DNA of 64,000 bases from positions 7,501 through 71,500 of the forward strand of contig CAJHZI010000815.1 of assembly GCA_905160935.1 (NCBI GenBank). The letters are read 5' to 3'. This stretch comes from Enchytraeus crypticus. Taxonomy: Eukaryota; Annelida; Clitellata; Enchytraeida; Enchytraeidae. Numbering within the stretch: position 1 is the stretch's first letter; each line of letters opens with the position of its first letter. Below the pieces are notes generated by a model. That model saw nothing but the letters and a program-made list of their open reading frames with translations, was not told where the DNA came from and searched no databases. Shown here one piece after another: positions 43,358 to 55,128 of the stretch. Made by a program: the position numbers and the translations under genes.

Positions 43358-46294
43358 ATGGATCAGCCTAAATATGATTCGTCTCTGTCACTGGCTTGTG
43401 ACGCCTCACAAAGAGCTTTAGATGAAAGATCACAAGATATTACAGATTCCAATAAAACTGAACAATCAAGCACTTCAGTCACAGCCGAACAGGCTGTAGT
43501 GTGGAATGTACTGAGGTCTAAGCCACTCAAGTCGTCAAATCTCGTCAGAAGTACGTCATCGTTGTCTGCACTCGTCGCCAGGTGGCCGTCGATGTATCGT
43601 CTGAACTCCAGCAGTGATGTGAGCACATCTGAGGACGAGTGTGAGGTGAAGAGACAAGACTACTATACTTCAAACTCATCTTTGTCATCTACTCCAGGCA
43701 GAACTCGGAATAAGCTAGAATTGGCCACCTCGAAGGGCGATGTATCACCTATGATTTGGAAGAACCGGAAGTTCTTCAGTGGAGCTGAGAAAGCAGACAA
43801 GAATGGAGGTAAATTCGTTATGTCGTCAATGCCATCTCTTTTGGATAAAAATAGAAAGGTAAATCTCAACTTATCTTTTAAGAACGACGTCGATAAAGAA
43901 GTTATTACGCCATCGGCGACATCACCTAAATCACCTCAGCATTCATCCTCTTCACCTCGGCATAAAAACAAGATTTTTGGTTCTTGCTTTAAATTGAACA
44001 TTGAACAAGACGATCACACAGAGACAATGCCTACTGCCACTTCTCCCACATCTGATGTATTTCCCCGTCCACTTACAGCAGAGGATACCCAGAATGATGA
44101 ACTAAACCACCAGTCGTTGAGTCCAATAACTTTTGATACCTTTCTGAACGAGATTAAACCAGTTCAGTGGATTGAAACAGACGATTGCAGAGGAAATGAC
44201 TCTAAGAATGATTTCAACAATGGACTAGATCTCTCCGTGGGGAGGTCATATGAGCCTAACGTCACTGATGTGTCAGATCAGTTCGTTCCCAGACGTTGGT
44301 TGCCAAGACGCTGTGAGTCTCTCTTGAGTAAAGAAGTTCCCATGAGGCCCGGACCAACAGCCACAAAAGCCAGACCAGTATCCGTCTTAATCCCTCGAGT
44401 TCCTTCCTCGCTTGCGTGTACCAGATCCAATACTTCTCAAGCGGAAATACATCGATCCGAAGAATGTCTGCCAATGAAATATTCAATTGTTAGCAGTAGA
44501 CCGAGCAGCAAGGCAGTTAAGTGGAAAGTTAGAAGTATCAGACATAATTTGGAAGAGATTCAAAAGAGCCATACTGAATTAACTGCTAATGATGAAGAAG
44601 CACTCTACGCGAGCACATCTAGCATACAAACGAGCAAGAAACAATATTCAAGCCATCCAGATTTAAGAGGCTTTACTGATACTGTGAATAGCAAGCGTCT
44701 TACACGTATAATAAACAAATATAATGATAACTCAATTAGTTCTGTCAACAATTCGGGACTTGGGTGTGACCATGTACTGGAAAACACTCCCTACGAGACC
44801 AAACAGATCACATCCCAGAATGATACGAATCGCACTGGCCTAAACAACAAAGCCGCAAGCATCTACATTGCCTCAAAACTGCGCCCCATTTCACGCTCGC
44901 AGAGCTACATGTACACCAACAACTTTGGCAGTGCTCCTAACCTAAGGCAGTACGATCGTGATCCCGCATGTTCTGGGTGTAACTGCAGTCTTGACGATAC
45001 GAATCACACTAGCCCAATTGTCAGACAGAAAAAGAACGTGTTCGCCAGTACTAATGTAAATCAAGTTACTAACGCTTGTAGTAGTCATAATTGTAAACAC
45101 AGGAGCTTTTATCACAGTCCCAATAAAAATAATAACAATAACTACGGCTCTAGCTTAGATTGCTTGGTCATTAGTGATCGCACGGGGGCAAGCTTAAGCG
45201 TCATTGCCCCCGTGTACAGTACCGTAAATAAGTGTCTGAAGAGTAGCAAAAATGAAAGTATATTTAGTAATAAAGAAGGCAGTACTTCGTTTAGTTCAGC
45301 TGCTGATGATGATAGACATAAAGTAGAAAACGCTGCTGAAAAGAGTAAAGCAATAGGAGAAAATTTAAATAGTGGAGATGTAGTCTCGACAAGTTTTCTG
45401 AATATCGATTATAACAGGCAATTCTCTCTTAAGTCGCCTACTGCCTCAACTGTTCTTGAAGAAGGCCACTACGCTTCTTTGACGTATGATGAAAATATTT
45501 ATGAAGATATCCACGCTTCACCAGTAAGCTATTCCAATGTATCTGAGAATCTCGCTCATATACAATCGTTATCTATTAGCTCTAAGAAATGCACACAAGA
45601 ATCAGAAAGAATATTTTTGCCTAATAATCATTCAGACGAACTTAGTAACATTTCACACGATCATGAAAAAGCTACCACTCAAGCATTTGAAACAATTACA
45701 AAATTACTTCAAGAATTACAAACAGAAAAAATCGCCATGATCCAGGGTTGTCGTGATATAGATGGTTACAAAGGTAATCCAATAAATGTTTCAGTGAGAC
45801 CATCCAGTAACGTCTTGTCATCATCACAAACAAACTCTTCGAATATTGAAGCGTTTGCTGAGAAGAAGCATCTGCTTTTAATCTCATCTCGTCGTTTAGT
45901 CACCCGTTGCAAAGAATTAGTGGGAGGAGCAACAAGATCAAACTATGAATTCAGCAACGCTCTAAAACCTGCTGTTTGCGGAGTGAAAGAAATGATTGAT
46001 AGCTATCGGGTACTTCTAACTTCTAGCGATGGACAGAGCTATGTTGTGAGAAGTGAACTGCTGGACAGTGTGATAACAGTGTGTCGTCAGTTTAACAAAA
46101 TAGCATTGGCTGCTGGCAGATTACTGGGTGGAGTAGGAAATGCCACTGCCGCAACCCATAGCACCAATGAACAAATTTTTTCAGAAGATTCCATGGCGGA
46201 TCTAATGGCTGAAGCCAAGCGTATGGCAACGATCCTCGTTAAACACTTGAATTTCGTCAAAGCACTGCAGGTTGAAGAGATAATTCTAGTGTGA
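43358..46294 (+). CDS. 978-aa uninterrupted ORF, Ser/Asn-rich with helical C-terminal domain
   Basis: This is the longest ORF in the window, with no intron. The start ATG is preceded by an in-frame TGA at 43331 and has G at -3 and +4, a good initiation context; a candidate acceptor at about 43284 could begin a 5' UTR exon. Residues 1-800 are low-complexity, rich in Ser, Asn, Thr and charged residues, with a VYSTV and YASLTYDENIYEDI tyrosine-containing stretch at about 640-730 and a Cys/His cluster at about 545-605. Residues about 770-978 look like a helical bundle (KHLLLISSRRLVTRCKELV, LLDSVITVCRQFNKIALAAG, MADLMAEAKRMATILVKHL). This resembles the C-terminal helical regions of scaffold proteins such as FRMPD proteins or focal-adhesion adaptors, but I cannot assign it. 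AATAAA at about 46578 could be the poly(A) signal. Confidence 0.85.
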   Translation: MDQPKYDSSLSLACDASQRALDERSQDITDSNKTEQSSTSVTAEQAVVWNVLRSKPLKSSNLVRSTSSLSALVARWPSMYRLNSSSDVSTSEDECEVKRQDYYTSNSSLSSTPGRTRNKLELATSKGDVSPMIWKNRKFFSGAEKADKNGGKFVMSSMPSLLDKNRKVNLNLSFKNDVDKEVITPSATSPKSPQHSSSSPRHKNKIFGSCFKLNIEQDDHTETMPTATSPTSDVFPRPLTAEDTQNDELNHQSLSPITFDTFLNEIKPVQWIETDDCRGNDSKNDFNNGLDLSVGRSYEPNVTDVSDQFVPRRWLPRRCESLLSKEVPMRPGPTATKARPVSVLIPRVPSSLACTRSNTSQAEIHRSEECLPMKYSIVSSRPSSKAVKWKVRSIRHNLEEIQKSHTELTANDEEALYASTSSIQTSKKQYSSHPDLRGFTDTVNSKRLTRIINKYNDNSISSVNNSGLGCDHVLENTPYETKQITSQNDTNRTGLNNKAASIYIASKLRPISRSQSYMYTNNFGSAPNLRQYDRDPACSGCNCSLDDTNHTSPIVRQKKNVFASTNVNQVTNACSSHNCKHRSFYHSPNKNNNNNYGSSLDCLVISDRTGASLSVIAPVYSTVNKCLKSSKNESIFSNKEGSTSFSSAADDDRHKVENAAEKSKAIGENLNSGDVVSTSFLNIDYNRQFSLKSPTASTVLEEGHYASLTYDENIYEDIHASPVSYSNVSENLAHIQSLSISSKKCTQESERIFLPNNHSDELSNISHDHEKATTQAFETITKLLQELQTEKIAMIQGCRDIDGYKGNPINVSVRPSSNVLSSSQTNSSNIEAFAEKKHLLLISSRRLVTRCKELVGGATRSNYEFSNALKPAVCGVKEMIDSYRVLLTSSDGQSYVVRSELLDSVITVCRQFNKIALAAGRLLGGVGNATAATHSTNEQIFSEDSMADLMAEAKRMATILVKHLNFVKALQVEEIILV

Positions 46295-46344
46295 ATCTGA
46301 AAATATCGAACCTTACTTCGATAGGTTTAATTAAATATTTAAAG

Positions 46345-46548
46345 TATGCCCGTGTTGTGTTCGGATTGCTGAAGATTAGACCAGCCGTGGACTGCACGTG
46401 TCGTAAAATGCGACAAAGCACTAAGATCCAAACCAACCTCAGAAAGGACATTCGGTTGATGAGCGCCTAGCCTCCAGCAATTACTGCACAATTTTCTCAC
46501 CTCGACCCTAGTTAAACTGGGATTCGTAGAATGATTTTGATGACTTAA
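46345..46548 (+). repeat. SINE-B copy, just 3' of the 978-codon ORF
   Basis: CCCGTGTTGTGTTCGGATTG, GTCGTAAAATGCGACAAAGC, ACCAACCTCAGAAAGGACAT and GACCCTAGTTAAACTGGGAT. It starts about 50 bp after the stop codon and so probably lies in the 3' UTR. Confidence 0.78.
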
Positions 46549-46704
46549 CGTGTTCAGGTTTTAATTGTGAATTGCAAAATAAATAAGCAATTTTTCTCTG
46601 GTCTTAAGAGGCCACTAGATGACAAACGTCAACAGCCATTGCAGCATTACTTTTGTAACTATGTAGTCTCTGTTGTTGAATCTAGTAGGCAAAAGTAAAG
46701 TAAA

Positions 46705-46960
46705 ATAAGTAAGCACGCATTATAGTGAAATGATCAACTATGTTGATATATATCATTATTAATACCACATGCTTAAACCGGTAGGCAATTTAGACCATTT
46801 TCCGCATAACCAGTTCAGTGAATGTCCGAGATTTTACTTTCAGATCGGCTGGGATTCGAACCCACGAGGGTTCATTTCACCTCAGGATCTGTCATTTAAA
46901 AGTTCATGACGTTACCTCTACGCTATCAAGACATTCAAGACATTATATCAAGAGATTAGG
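46705..46960 (-). repeat. SINE-D copy
   Basis: CACATGCTTAAACCGGTAGG, AATGTCCGAGATTTTACTTT, GGCTGGGATTCGAACCCACG, ATTCACCTC-like and AAAGTTCATGACGTTACCTC, as in the other two copies. Confidence 0.75.
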
Positions 46961-48204
46961 CCTACTATATGCTTGAAATATTCATTTAAATATGAATGTT
47001 TACTAAGTATCTGCCTTTTTGTGGGGTACTAGGAAAGTGTTCTACATGTAGATTTCCCTTAAAACCAACTCAACTCTTTTAGAATACTATTGAAGCTGGT
47101 AGTGCTTCAATAGTTATTGATGATTAATCTTTCCGAGGACCTAGGTACTTTTATATTGTAGTCTGACATTATGCATATTATCTCATTCCTTCTTTATAAA
47201 TCACGCGGAAGACCAAAACATTGAAATTTCTCTTTTTGAATAGCAGTTTATGAGCATTATATACTTGTCTTACTAGTCGTGTTATAAAGTGTAGTCTTTT
47301 GCGCTATCTAACTTTTTTATCTTTTTTATTTTTTAAATTTAATTACACCAACTGAAAAGTAAGCATAATGATAGACAAATAGTAATAATGCAGTCAATAC
47401 ATATGAGCTTATGCAGAAACATCTGTAACAATTTGCGTTCATATGCATGTATACAGAACCTTTTAAATCTTCTAAGATCGTTTAGCGATATCTCCATAAT
47501 TGGAGCATAGATTCAAATTGAAATCCCTACACAATTGCTAAGTAAATCATGATTAAAATAATTATTCATTTATGAGGAATTTAATTTAGAAAACCTTTAC
47601 ATTTTACATTTGATTTGGTATTTAGCATCCATAGAATTTAATGCATACTTTACTTGTAATGAGTAATTATCTGCAATATCCACTGCATCAGTTACTATAA
47701 TTATATTTGTGCTGACTCATTCATGTTATTCTCCTTTACTAATTTATTGCGGAAGTTGTATCTCTGATATTCAAATAAGTACTTAACTACACGGTAATGA
47801 ATTACTATAATAGATGTATTGACTGTCTAAGATACCTTTATTATCGAATATGCGAAGATCTTACAAAATACACCGTTAGAGCACTACTTAAACTTTTCAT
47901 CTCTTTAGAAGACAAGGTAGTGGCAGATATGCCGTAAAATAAGTGTGGCTTGTATGTCTAGAAGTTTATGAAATACCTTAACAGGTGTAAAAGTGCGAAG
48001 GCGGGATAAAATTATAGTTCAGTTGATAATAAACGTATTTGGCCTACAAATCATGAGCACATGTACATTTTGTTACTAATTAATGAAAAGCTTAGCTTTC
48101 TTAATTAACCAAATTAACTTCTATTACATTAATTTCTAAACTCTTTCATTTGATTTTATATTTATACACTTAATTTATTCAATGACATTTCAATATCATA
48201 GGCA

Positions 48205-48480
48205 AGTTTAGGTTACAAACTCGATTATATCAAGCATATGTTGTAAATAAAAACATATTACTGCTACGATTAACACATCACTTATTAAGATTAGTTCGTC
48301 TGCATACATAAAGGTACATGTTATGACATTTGGTCCAACAAAGCTGCCAAGGCCAGATTTTCCAAACATCTCTAGGATATAATCCACGTACAATTTAAAT
48401 AGTGATGAGATAAAACCCAGCCTTGCTTCACTCCGGAGATGAGTGGGACATCACAGGGTTTCACAGTAGGCCATTAACCA
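48205..48480 (-). mobile_element. LINE reverse-transcriptase fragment
   Basis: The minus strand reads GVKQG, then YVDYILEMFGKSGLGSFVG and FMYADELILISD, the YADD box as YADE. It is short and frame-broken. Confidence 0.7.
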
Positions 48481-48552
48481 TTTAATAACGGTTTAGTTTA
48501 TAAAAAGTTTTTATGATAACATATCATAGAAAAATGGTATAACTAAAACCTA

Positions 48553-48685
48553 AAAATCTAAGGTTAACGTCAGTTTCCTCACTTGAAAGCGATGTCAGTG
48601 ACGGGCGAGCCCGGGATTTGAACCCCGCACATGCTGATCCGCGGTCAAATAACTTAGCGACATCGCCACTGGCTCCAGCCAAAGA
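48553..48685 (-). repeat. tRNA-SINE (SINE-C) copy
   Basis: Minus strand: GGCTGGAGCCAGTGGCGATG, then the B box GGTTCAAATCCC and body CGTCACTGACATCGCTTTCA. Confidence 0.8.
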
Positions 48686-50394
48686 AATAACTTAGCAAGG
48701 AAACTGATTAACATGACAGTTTATTAAGTTAAGAACTTCTCATTTTGAGCTACTCTATTCTATAAGCACACTGCACCCTTTAAGAAACCATTAGAATCAA
48801 TTAATACTTTAGCAAAGAAGTTGCAAAGGCATCTTCCCTAACTCTTTAAAAAATGTGAATAAAGAGTAGGGTATTGATTAAAATACACAAAAAGAGTTAG
48901 CGTAAATTTTGTGTAGACAAAATTTTAGTTTTTACATTCGGAATATGTAATGTCATCTGTGGGCCTTTGTTTCTTTTGTGCGCACTTACTGTTAATAGTA
49001 ATTTAATACCATTGTGGTATGCGTCTGATATATTAAATAAATAAAAATAAGCAAGTACTAGTTAAAGGTTAAAGCAATTTTATAGAAATATTCTTCACAC
49101 TAGTAGCACTTTATATCTTAGCAACATTCATCAATTGCAATATGCATAAGTGATAAATGAGATCATCACTTCCTTTTCTGACATTTACGGCCAATAAAAC
49201 CATACTGTTGAAGTGTCAGTTTGAGAGTACTGTTGATGTTTAAAGATTCTAGAGGATATATATTGAGGGCTGAGTTATATCACAGTTTAGTAATAAATGC
49301 ATCTTAGTCTAAATCAACTTTCCGGCGATTGATAATACAGGTATTTGAGATTATCTATTTCAAAGATGTGCACTTAAGTTATTGGTTACTGATTTAATTG
49401 ATTTAGCGTCTGTTGCTGTACACAATTTTCTTGAGACACCGTTGATATTGCTCTGTGGCGAACAATGGACGCTAAATTCTTTTTTCTTCTTTTTTTAAAC
49501 AATAGGTTTCGCAGATTCACTTGTTGGTCTAAAATAATTGCCAAGAATTATAATAAGTTTATACGAATTTGTATAGATGGCATTAGAACTGCATTAGACA
49601 GAAGACTTAAAAAGTTATTGATGGCTTCTTCCACTCTAGTGTTCAGCCAAATAGCGGGTCCAAGGTACATAATTCAAACATTTCGTAGACTCAATAAAAG
49701 CTGTTGCTGTGCGATGAACACATAATATACAGAACAGTACATGTACTTTTCATGTGCTGCTACTAATAGTAATTATTGAATTGAGCCGGATGAGTAGGCT
49801 TTTAGATAAATACTTCAGACTACTAATTGAAGCCATATAGCCTACTTTAGGCTTTTAGCTTACTTCACGTGATTGATCTGTTTAAGTACATGAAAGGTAT
49901 TTCAAGAATCTAAGTACTTCATAAAACTTAACTAGCTATTGTACAAAACTAACCTGGGTTGGTCTTACTTAAAAAAATTACATCAGGTACTTGATAAAAC
50001 TAAACTAGTTACGTGATAAAACTAAACTAGTTACGTGATAAAACTAAACTAGTTACGTGATAAAACTGAACTAGATACTTCATAAAATTAAAATAGGTAC
50101 TTGATAAAACCAGAAAAAAAATCAACAAAGATCATTTTAACTACAATTTTCTGTCTCAAAAACCCACCTATCTGTCCAATGTCACTCTGCCGCCGTTGTT
50201 GATAGAGCTGCGTCCTTCGAATCTCTACAACCGAGTCGAAGCCGCCCCGAGGTTTCATTGGTGGTCGTCGACGACGGGGATCACCTGATATAGTTCAAAG
50301 TAGCAGTTAATTTAGGTGATAAGTATCTGTAACATTAACGTTTTGCTTGTTTTTATGTTTTGTATGTGAATATGGTTGAATGACTCTTATTGGT

Positions 50395-50476
50395 GTTCTT
50401 AATAAATTGAATTGAATTTAATTGAATTTAATTGAATTTAATTGAATTTAATTGAATTTAATTGAATTTAATTGAA
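50395..50476. repeat. 11-bp tandem array
   Basis: About seven copies of TTGAATTTAAT. Confidence 0.9.
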
Positions 50477-50629
50477 GTGTAGCTTTTGTAAGGCACCATA
50501 TTTATCCAGTCACAATATTTTAGATAAAAAATTATTATCTCAACTTGTAATCGTATTGTTGAACTTTGAAAAGTATTTGAAATCATCGCAAATTTCCTCT
50601 TCAAAATGTTTATAAAAGTTGTAGATATA

Positions 50630-51430
50630 GGGGCGGATCCAGGAATATTTTAAGGGGTGGCCGAAATTTCTTTTTGAGAGTGTACATTTTTTTGCTTACG
50701 CCCCGCCTTCTTCGGGACATGTGACGCAACCAGACAAATTTCTGTGGGGGGTCAAAATTTGTTCCCTACTACTTTCGGATCATAGAGTGAGTGTATCCCC
50801 GTACCTTACCCCCCCCCCCCACCCCGCTCATACCCGTACTAAAGTCAGGGGAAAACCTAAAATCCTACATTTTTTGGAATAGTATGTTAATTTTTTCACC
50901 GCTGCAGAAACTCTGGGGATCTCGACGAATTACAAAAGTGACCAAATTTTGGGGGTGAGGGGGCTTAAGCCCCTCCCAGCCAAGGCTGTTTGCACTACGG
51001 CTACAGAACAGAGTTGGCATTTTTTACTTACACCCTTTTTGCCTCCAGTGCATTGGTTATACATCGGTTCAAGTGAAAATTGAGAGCTAGTGAAACGGTC
51101 AACATTTTTCGGGCCCCTTCCATTATACAGTCGCCTAGTATGTCCTAGAGAAATATCGAGCTATTGGAACTGCGTTCCCAGTCCTACCCCCCCCCCCCCG
51201 GGCCCCCCTAACCACTGCCATTGCTAACATATTTACACATCGATATTGCCATAGAAACAATAAAAAGCCCTGTCTTACCGCCCCCATCCCAAAGCTCCCC
51301 TCCCAACCACCATTACTAACATATTTAAACATCGAAATTGCCATTGAATCAATGAAAATATAGTTTAAGAAATTTTTCCGGCGGACCTAGGGGGGCGGGC
51401 CCACTAGTCCCCCCTGGATCCGCCACAGTT
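50630..51430. mobile_element. Non-autonomous hAT element with perfect 8-bp target duplication
   Basis: TAGATATA occurs at 50622-50629 and again at 51431-51438. The inner ends are inverted: GGGGCGGATCCAGGA on the left, CCTGGATCCGCCACAGTT on the right. GGCGGATCC termini are common for hAT elements. There is no transposase ORF. The interior carries poly-C tracts and a ~110-bp imperfect internal duplication at about 51180-51355 (CACCATTACTAACATATTTA units). Confidence 0.85.
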
Positions 51431-51810
51431 TAGATATATTTTTAAATAAAATTGAATTTAATCAAAGATTTACACCCAAAACTGTGCATCTGATACTTTG
51501 ATTGACCGAATGTGATATTTCCGGTGTCGTATTTTAAGTCAGAGAACTATAGGTGATCGGCTTACATTGGATTTAAACTTTGCACTTTTTGATACAACAT
51601 GGACTATTTTGTAGTCGTCATTGTCCGAAATTTATTTATAACATTAATCAGAGTTATCAGATTTTATTGTATAATATTAGAGCTTAATACTTCACTGATA
51701 TCAGTGGTATATTTTAATCTATAGAAATAGGGCATAGAATTGACATGATTGTATAGTTCGGACAATATTAAATCTCAAATTGATTGGCAGATTCTCTCAC
51801 ATGCTTTCTG

Positions 51811-52248
51811 CACAAGCGGTTCGATGCAGAAATCATTTGCAGATTGCTATTGCGCATGCGCCATGACCGGTGTGACAGGGTCAACGTTTAAAATTTTGCG
51901 TTAAAAGTTACAAATTGTAAATTTCTAAAACTATCCCTAACCCTAACCCCTACTCTTCACCATAACCCTAACTAACCATATTCTTATGGAACTAACAAAA
52001 TTTAATAACTTAAACTTTACAAAAATTAAAAGTGACTCGAGCCAGAATCAATCGAACCCCGAACCCCATGATCTATAGCCTAGCTTTATACCGCTAAGCT
52101 ATCGGGGCTTCCGTTTGAACACAGTTGAAATCACGATGTCAATATATCATACTAGAAAATCGTAACACCATATAAAAAATTCTTATTACAATTCTTGTGC
52201 GCATGCGCAATAGTTGGATATCGTTCCTTCCATGAACCGCTTGTGCTT
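51811..52248. mobile_element. MITE with 12-bp TIRs and an internal tRNA-like segment
   Basis: CACAAGCGGTTC at the left and GAACCGCTTGTG at the right are perfect inverted repeats; inside them ATTGCGCATGCGCC and GTGCGCATGCGCAAT pair again. The interior contains CCCTAACCCTAACCCC and, on the minus strand at about 52045-52115, GATAGCTTAGCGGTATAAAG (A-box-like) and GGGGTTCGATTG (B-box-like). No acceptor-stem pairing is seen, so it is not a tRNA gene. Confidence 0.75.
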
Positions 52249-52689
52249 TCTGCTGCTTCCAAGCTTAACTTAATTATGAAGTTCATGAACTTCATAAGGA
52301 AGAATCTTGTAAAGTTCGTAGCCGAGTAACTAATAAAGTTTCTTTATGTCCAGTTCAACTGATTCACGCGATAAAGAATATCTTCAGCATGCAAATATTT
52401 CCTTTTGAATATCTTAGTTTATTATTTCACATCTGATTATTCGCTTTAAAAATCAAGACAAGTAGCGTGAGACAGCCCTTATTTCAGATATTAACTAAAC
52501 ACAGTGGAACTTTACACGTAAATTGATGCTACATCGAATCAGCGGACACTCGAATTTTAATTATTATATGCGTATAATATATATGTGTTTTAAGTAATGA
52601 AGAGATTAGTAAATTTCTAAGATTTTCCGCCCATCTTGAGTCGAATGACCTTTTCAATAGACACTAATCAGCATACATAGAAAGCCGCT

Positions 52690-53225
52690 GTACTGAATAT
52701 GTCCTTCTTCTATCGGCAAGACTACATGTACAATAATAATAGTAACAACAATTTAATAACAACAATTAGAGTGCTACAGTCATCAATGACAACATCGAGC
52801 ACTACTATTGAGACAAAATCAAGCCGGCGGGCAAAAAGAAGGTCCAAAGACGGTGGAAATTCCAAAATCCAGAAAATCAGTCCAAAGTACGTGTATTACC
52901 AAAGCAATGTGCCCTCCACGCGTCACTGGACTCTCTACGCTTGATCTCTCTGAAGCCTTTGATACCATGCATAGACCACCAAATTCTTTATGACGTCTTT
53001 TCTCATAGTTTGATATCCACGGCAATGCTCTTGTCTGGTTTACCTCATACTTCACAGAACCTACTCTTAGCGTTAATTAAAGTGCAGGAGTACGCCTCTT
53101 CATCTTCCAGCCTCACGTACAGTGTGCCGCAGAGGGCTCCATACCCTGTCATATCCTCGTTAACCTCTACACCACTCCACTAAGCTCTTTGATCTCCTCT
53201 AATACACACGACTATTAATATTTCT
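52690..53225 (+). mobile_element. LINE fragment with reverse-transcriptase start
   Basis: The anonymous repeat copy 2 (52730-52890, KSSRRAKRRSKDGGNSK) leads into TLDLSEAFDTMHRPPN and, in other frames, FSHSFDIHGNALVWF-like and SYSVPQR-type sequence, the usual LLDLSAAFDTVDH region of L2/CR1/Jockey RTs. It is frame-broken. A hAT-like terminus CAGTGACGGATTTAAACTTT follows at 53243. Confidence 0.65.
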
Positions 53226-53811
53226 CCTACGACACTCAGTAGCAGTGACGGATTTAAACTTTGGGGGCCTGAAGCATTTGTGCAAGGGGGAGGGGGGGCA
53301 AACAGAACTTACCCAAATAACCTTTTAAGAACCTTGCAAAATCAGCTGAAATCCTATAATGTTAATCAGTACATTAACTATAATGTCCAATAATGTCCGA
53401 TAATCCTATAATGTTAATCAGTCAATACATTAACAATGACACTTTACTTTATCAACTCTATAAATTGTCAGTCTGTAAAATTATCTGTAGGTGCCTCAAT
53501 TAAAACGGTGTAATGTCGATAGAAGTTAGAGACATTTTCAGCACTCTACAGTTAAGTCATCCATATAATACCAGGCTATATAACACTAATTATATCTATT
53601 CCAATTCTAATTCTACCTTTTTAAAATCCTATATTTATGATTGCATTTTTGAATGGAACAAAATCCCTACAGTGATTTGTAATTCTCACTAGGCCTAGAT
53701 GAAATCGTTTGTAGCCAAATTAAAGATCTACTTTAACTCATTATTATAATAAGTTTCGTTGTCATAAACATCAAATTAATTTGTAATAGTACAACATTCA
53801 AAGGCGTAATA

Positions 53812-53840
53812 AACCATGGACCTGCTAGAAGGCAGTGCAC

Positions 53841-53875
<35 letters not shown>
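53812..53875 (+). repeat. SINE/MITE-A terminus followed by (GA)n
   Basis: GGACCTGCTAGAAGGCAGTG then (GA)n, the same junction as at 11750. Confidence 0.6.
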
Positions 53876-53879
<4 letters not shown>

Positions 53880-54299
53880 AATACAATATTATGGAGTTCC
53901 ATTAAGTGCGCTTCTACATCCATTATTCTGATATTTGTTGGTTCTTAGTTATCGTCTACTAGGCTATTTGGTTTTATTATTATTAGCATTTTTATTAAGT
54001 TTCAATTTTGAACTAACTTAGTGCTACCGTGTGTTTCTCTATATCTCTCTGTATTTCTCTGTAGTGATTCTCTGTAGCTCAAAAGTATTGGAAGAAGCAA
54101 CATTCTCTTTTTAAATTCCTGTTGCTAATATTTCTAACTTTATCATCTGTTATTTCTTTTACTTGTATTGCTTGTTTATTCCGCTTGCTAGATATTTTAA
54201 ATTTGTTTGACTGAGGCGTGGTCAACTAGATAGGTTACTTGTGACCTATTTGACGGCCTAGTTTTGTATGTCACTGTATATTTTGAGTGTATTGAAATG

Positions 54300-54480
54300 A
54301 ACACAGTTCGCTCTCTCTCTAACTCTAACCCCCACCATGCTGCCCCACAGATCTGGAATTCTCTTCCTTCCACTCCGCGCACTCCCTCATCTATCTCTGA
54401 TCAGCCTTTCCTTCTATACCAACAGTTTCATAGGCGTTAAAAGCTTTTTTCTTCTATCTTTCCTCTCCACCTAATATTCA
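54300..54480 (+). mobile_element. L2/CR1-like LINE 3' coding end
   Basis: HHAAPQIWNSLPSTPRTPSS corresponds to the APxLWNSLP box near the LINE stop. It lies about 250 bp before gene C exon 1. Confidence 0.6.
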
Positions 54481-54727
54481 TGAACTGAAACCATCACGTA
54501 AGCCTCCATGTCACAAGTACCCTTACCTGGACAGATTACCTGGATTTTGGTTCGCAGCGTTTATTGATCACCCAAATTCTGCTAATCGGCTTTGATTTGG
54601 TTCTATAGTGCGCCATGTAGTCATAGATAACTTGTCACTTTAAGTGTGTTGTTGTCGTTGTTGTTCTTAAAGAAAGCTGCATAATAATTATTGCATTATT
54701 GTGATAACATGAGCCACAGATATCATC

Positions 54728-54824
54728 ATGGGAAGTAGACTAACTAAGAGCTCAGAGACTCAGGATTCCAGCAATAAGCCCAACATAACAATCTACAAGT
54801 ACGTGACGGAATATCATAAAGATG
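54728..54824 (+). CDS. Gene C exon 1: myristoylation signal and N-terminus
   Basis: 33 codons, ATG in CATCATGG context, donor GATG|GTAATA, phase 1. It encodes [17 protein letters not shown] and [12 protein letters not shown]. Gly2 with Ser3 and Thr6, followed by Lys7, satisfies the N-myristoyltransferase pattern. Confidence 0.75.
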
Positions 54825-54871
54825 GTAATAGCTTTATATTGTTTAGTTTCTTCCCCCCGCTCTCTCTCTTC

Positions 54872-54933
<62 letters not shown>

Positions 54934-55078
54934 TTTCTCTCCATTGCTCTGTCTCTCGTTCTCTCACTCTCTCTATCTCTCCCTATTTCGTAAGTTATCT
55001 CTTTCACACCTCTCACCCTCTCATTGATTTTCTGTGTTAACTGTTGAATGTCTTATACATATATGGCATATATATGTG

Positions 55079-55128
<50 letters not shown>

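Larger units (their letters stand above)
46960..50390. other. Gene-free interval with scattered repeats
   Basis: Apart from the LINE and SINE pieces listed separately and the A-family terminus at 49634-49690 (AGTGTTCAGCCAAATAGCGG), this is AT-rich sequence without a recognised gene. A 22-bp array (ACGTGATAAAACTAAACTAGTT, written here as ACGTGATAAAAC plus TAAACTAGTT) lies at 49975-50090. Confidence 0.5.

Noticed and set aside
51935-51980. Interstitial telomere (CCCTAA)n
   Set aside because: Only two or three imperfect units, inside the MITE interior.
52045-52115. Functional tRNA gene on the minus strand
   Set aside because: A- and B-box-like motifs are present, but the acceptor stem does not pair and the segment sits inside a TIR-bounded repeat.
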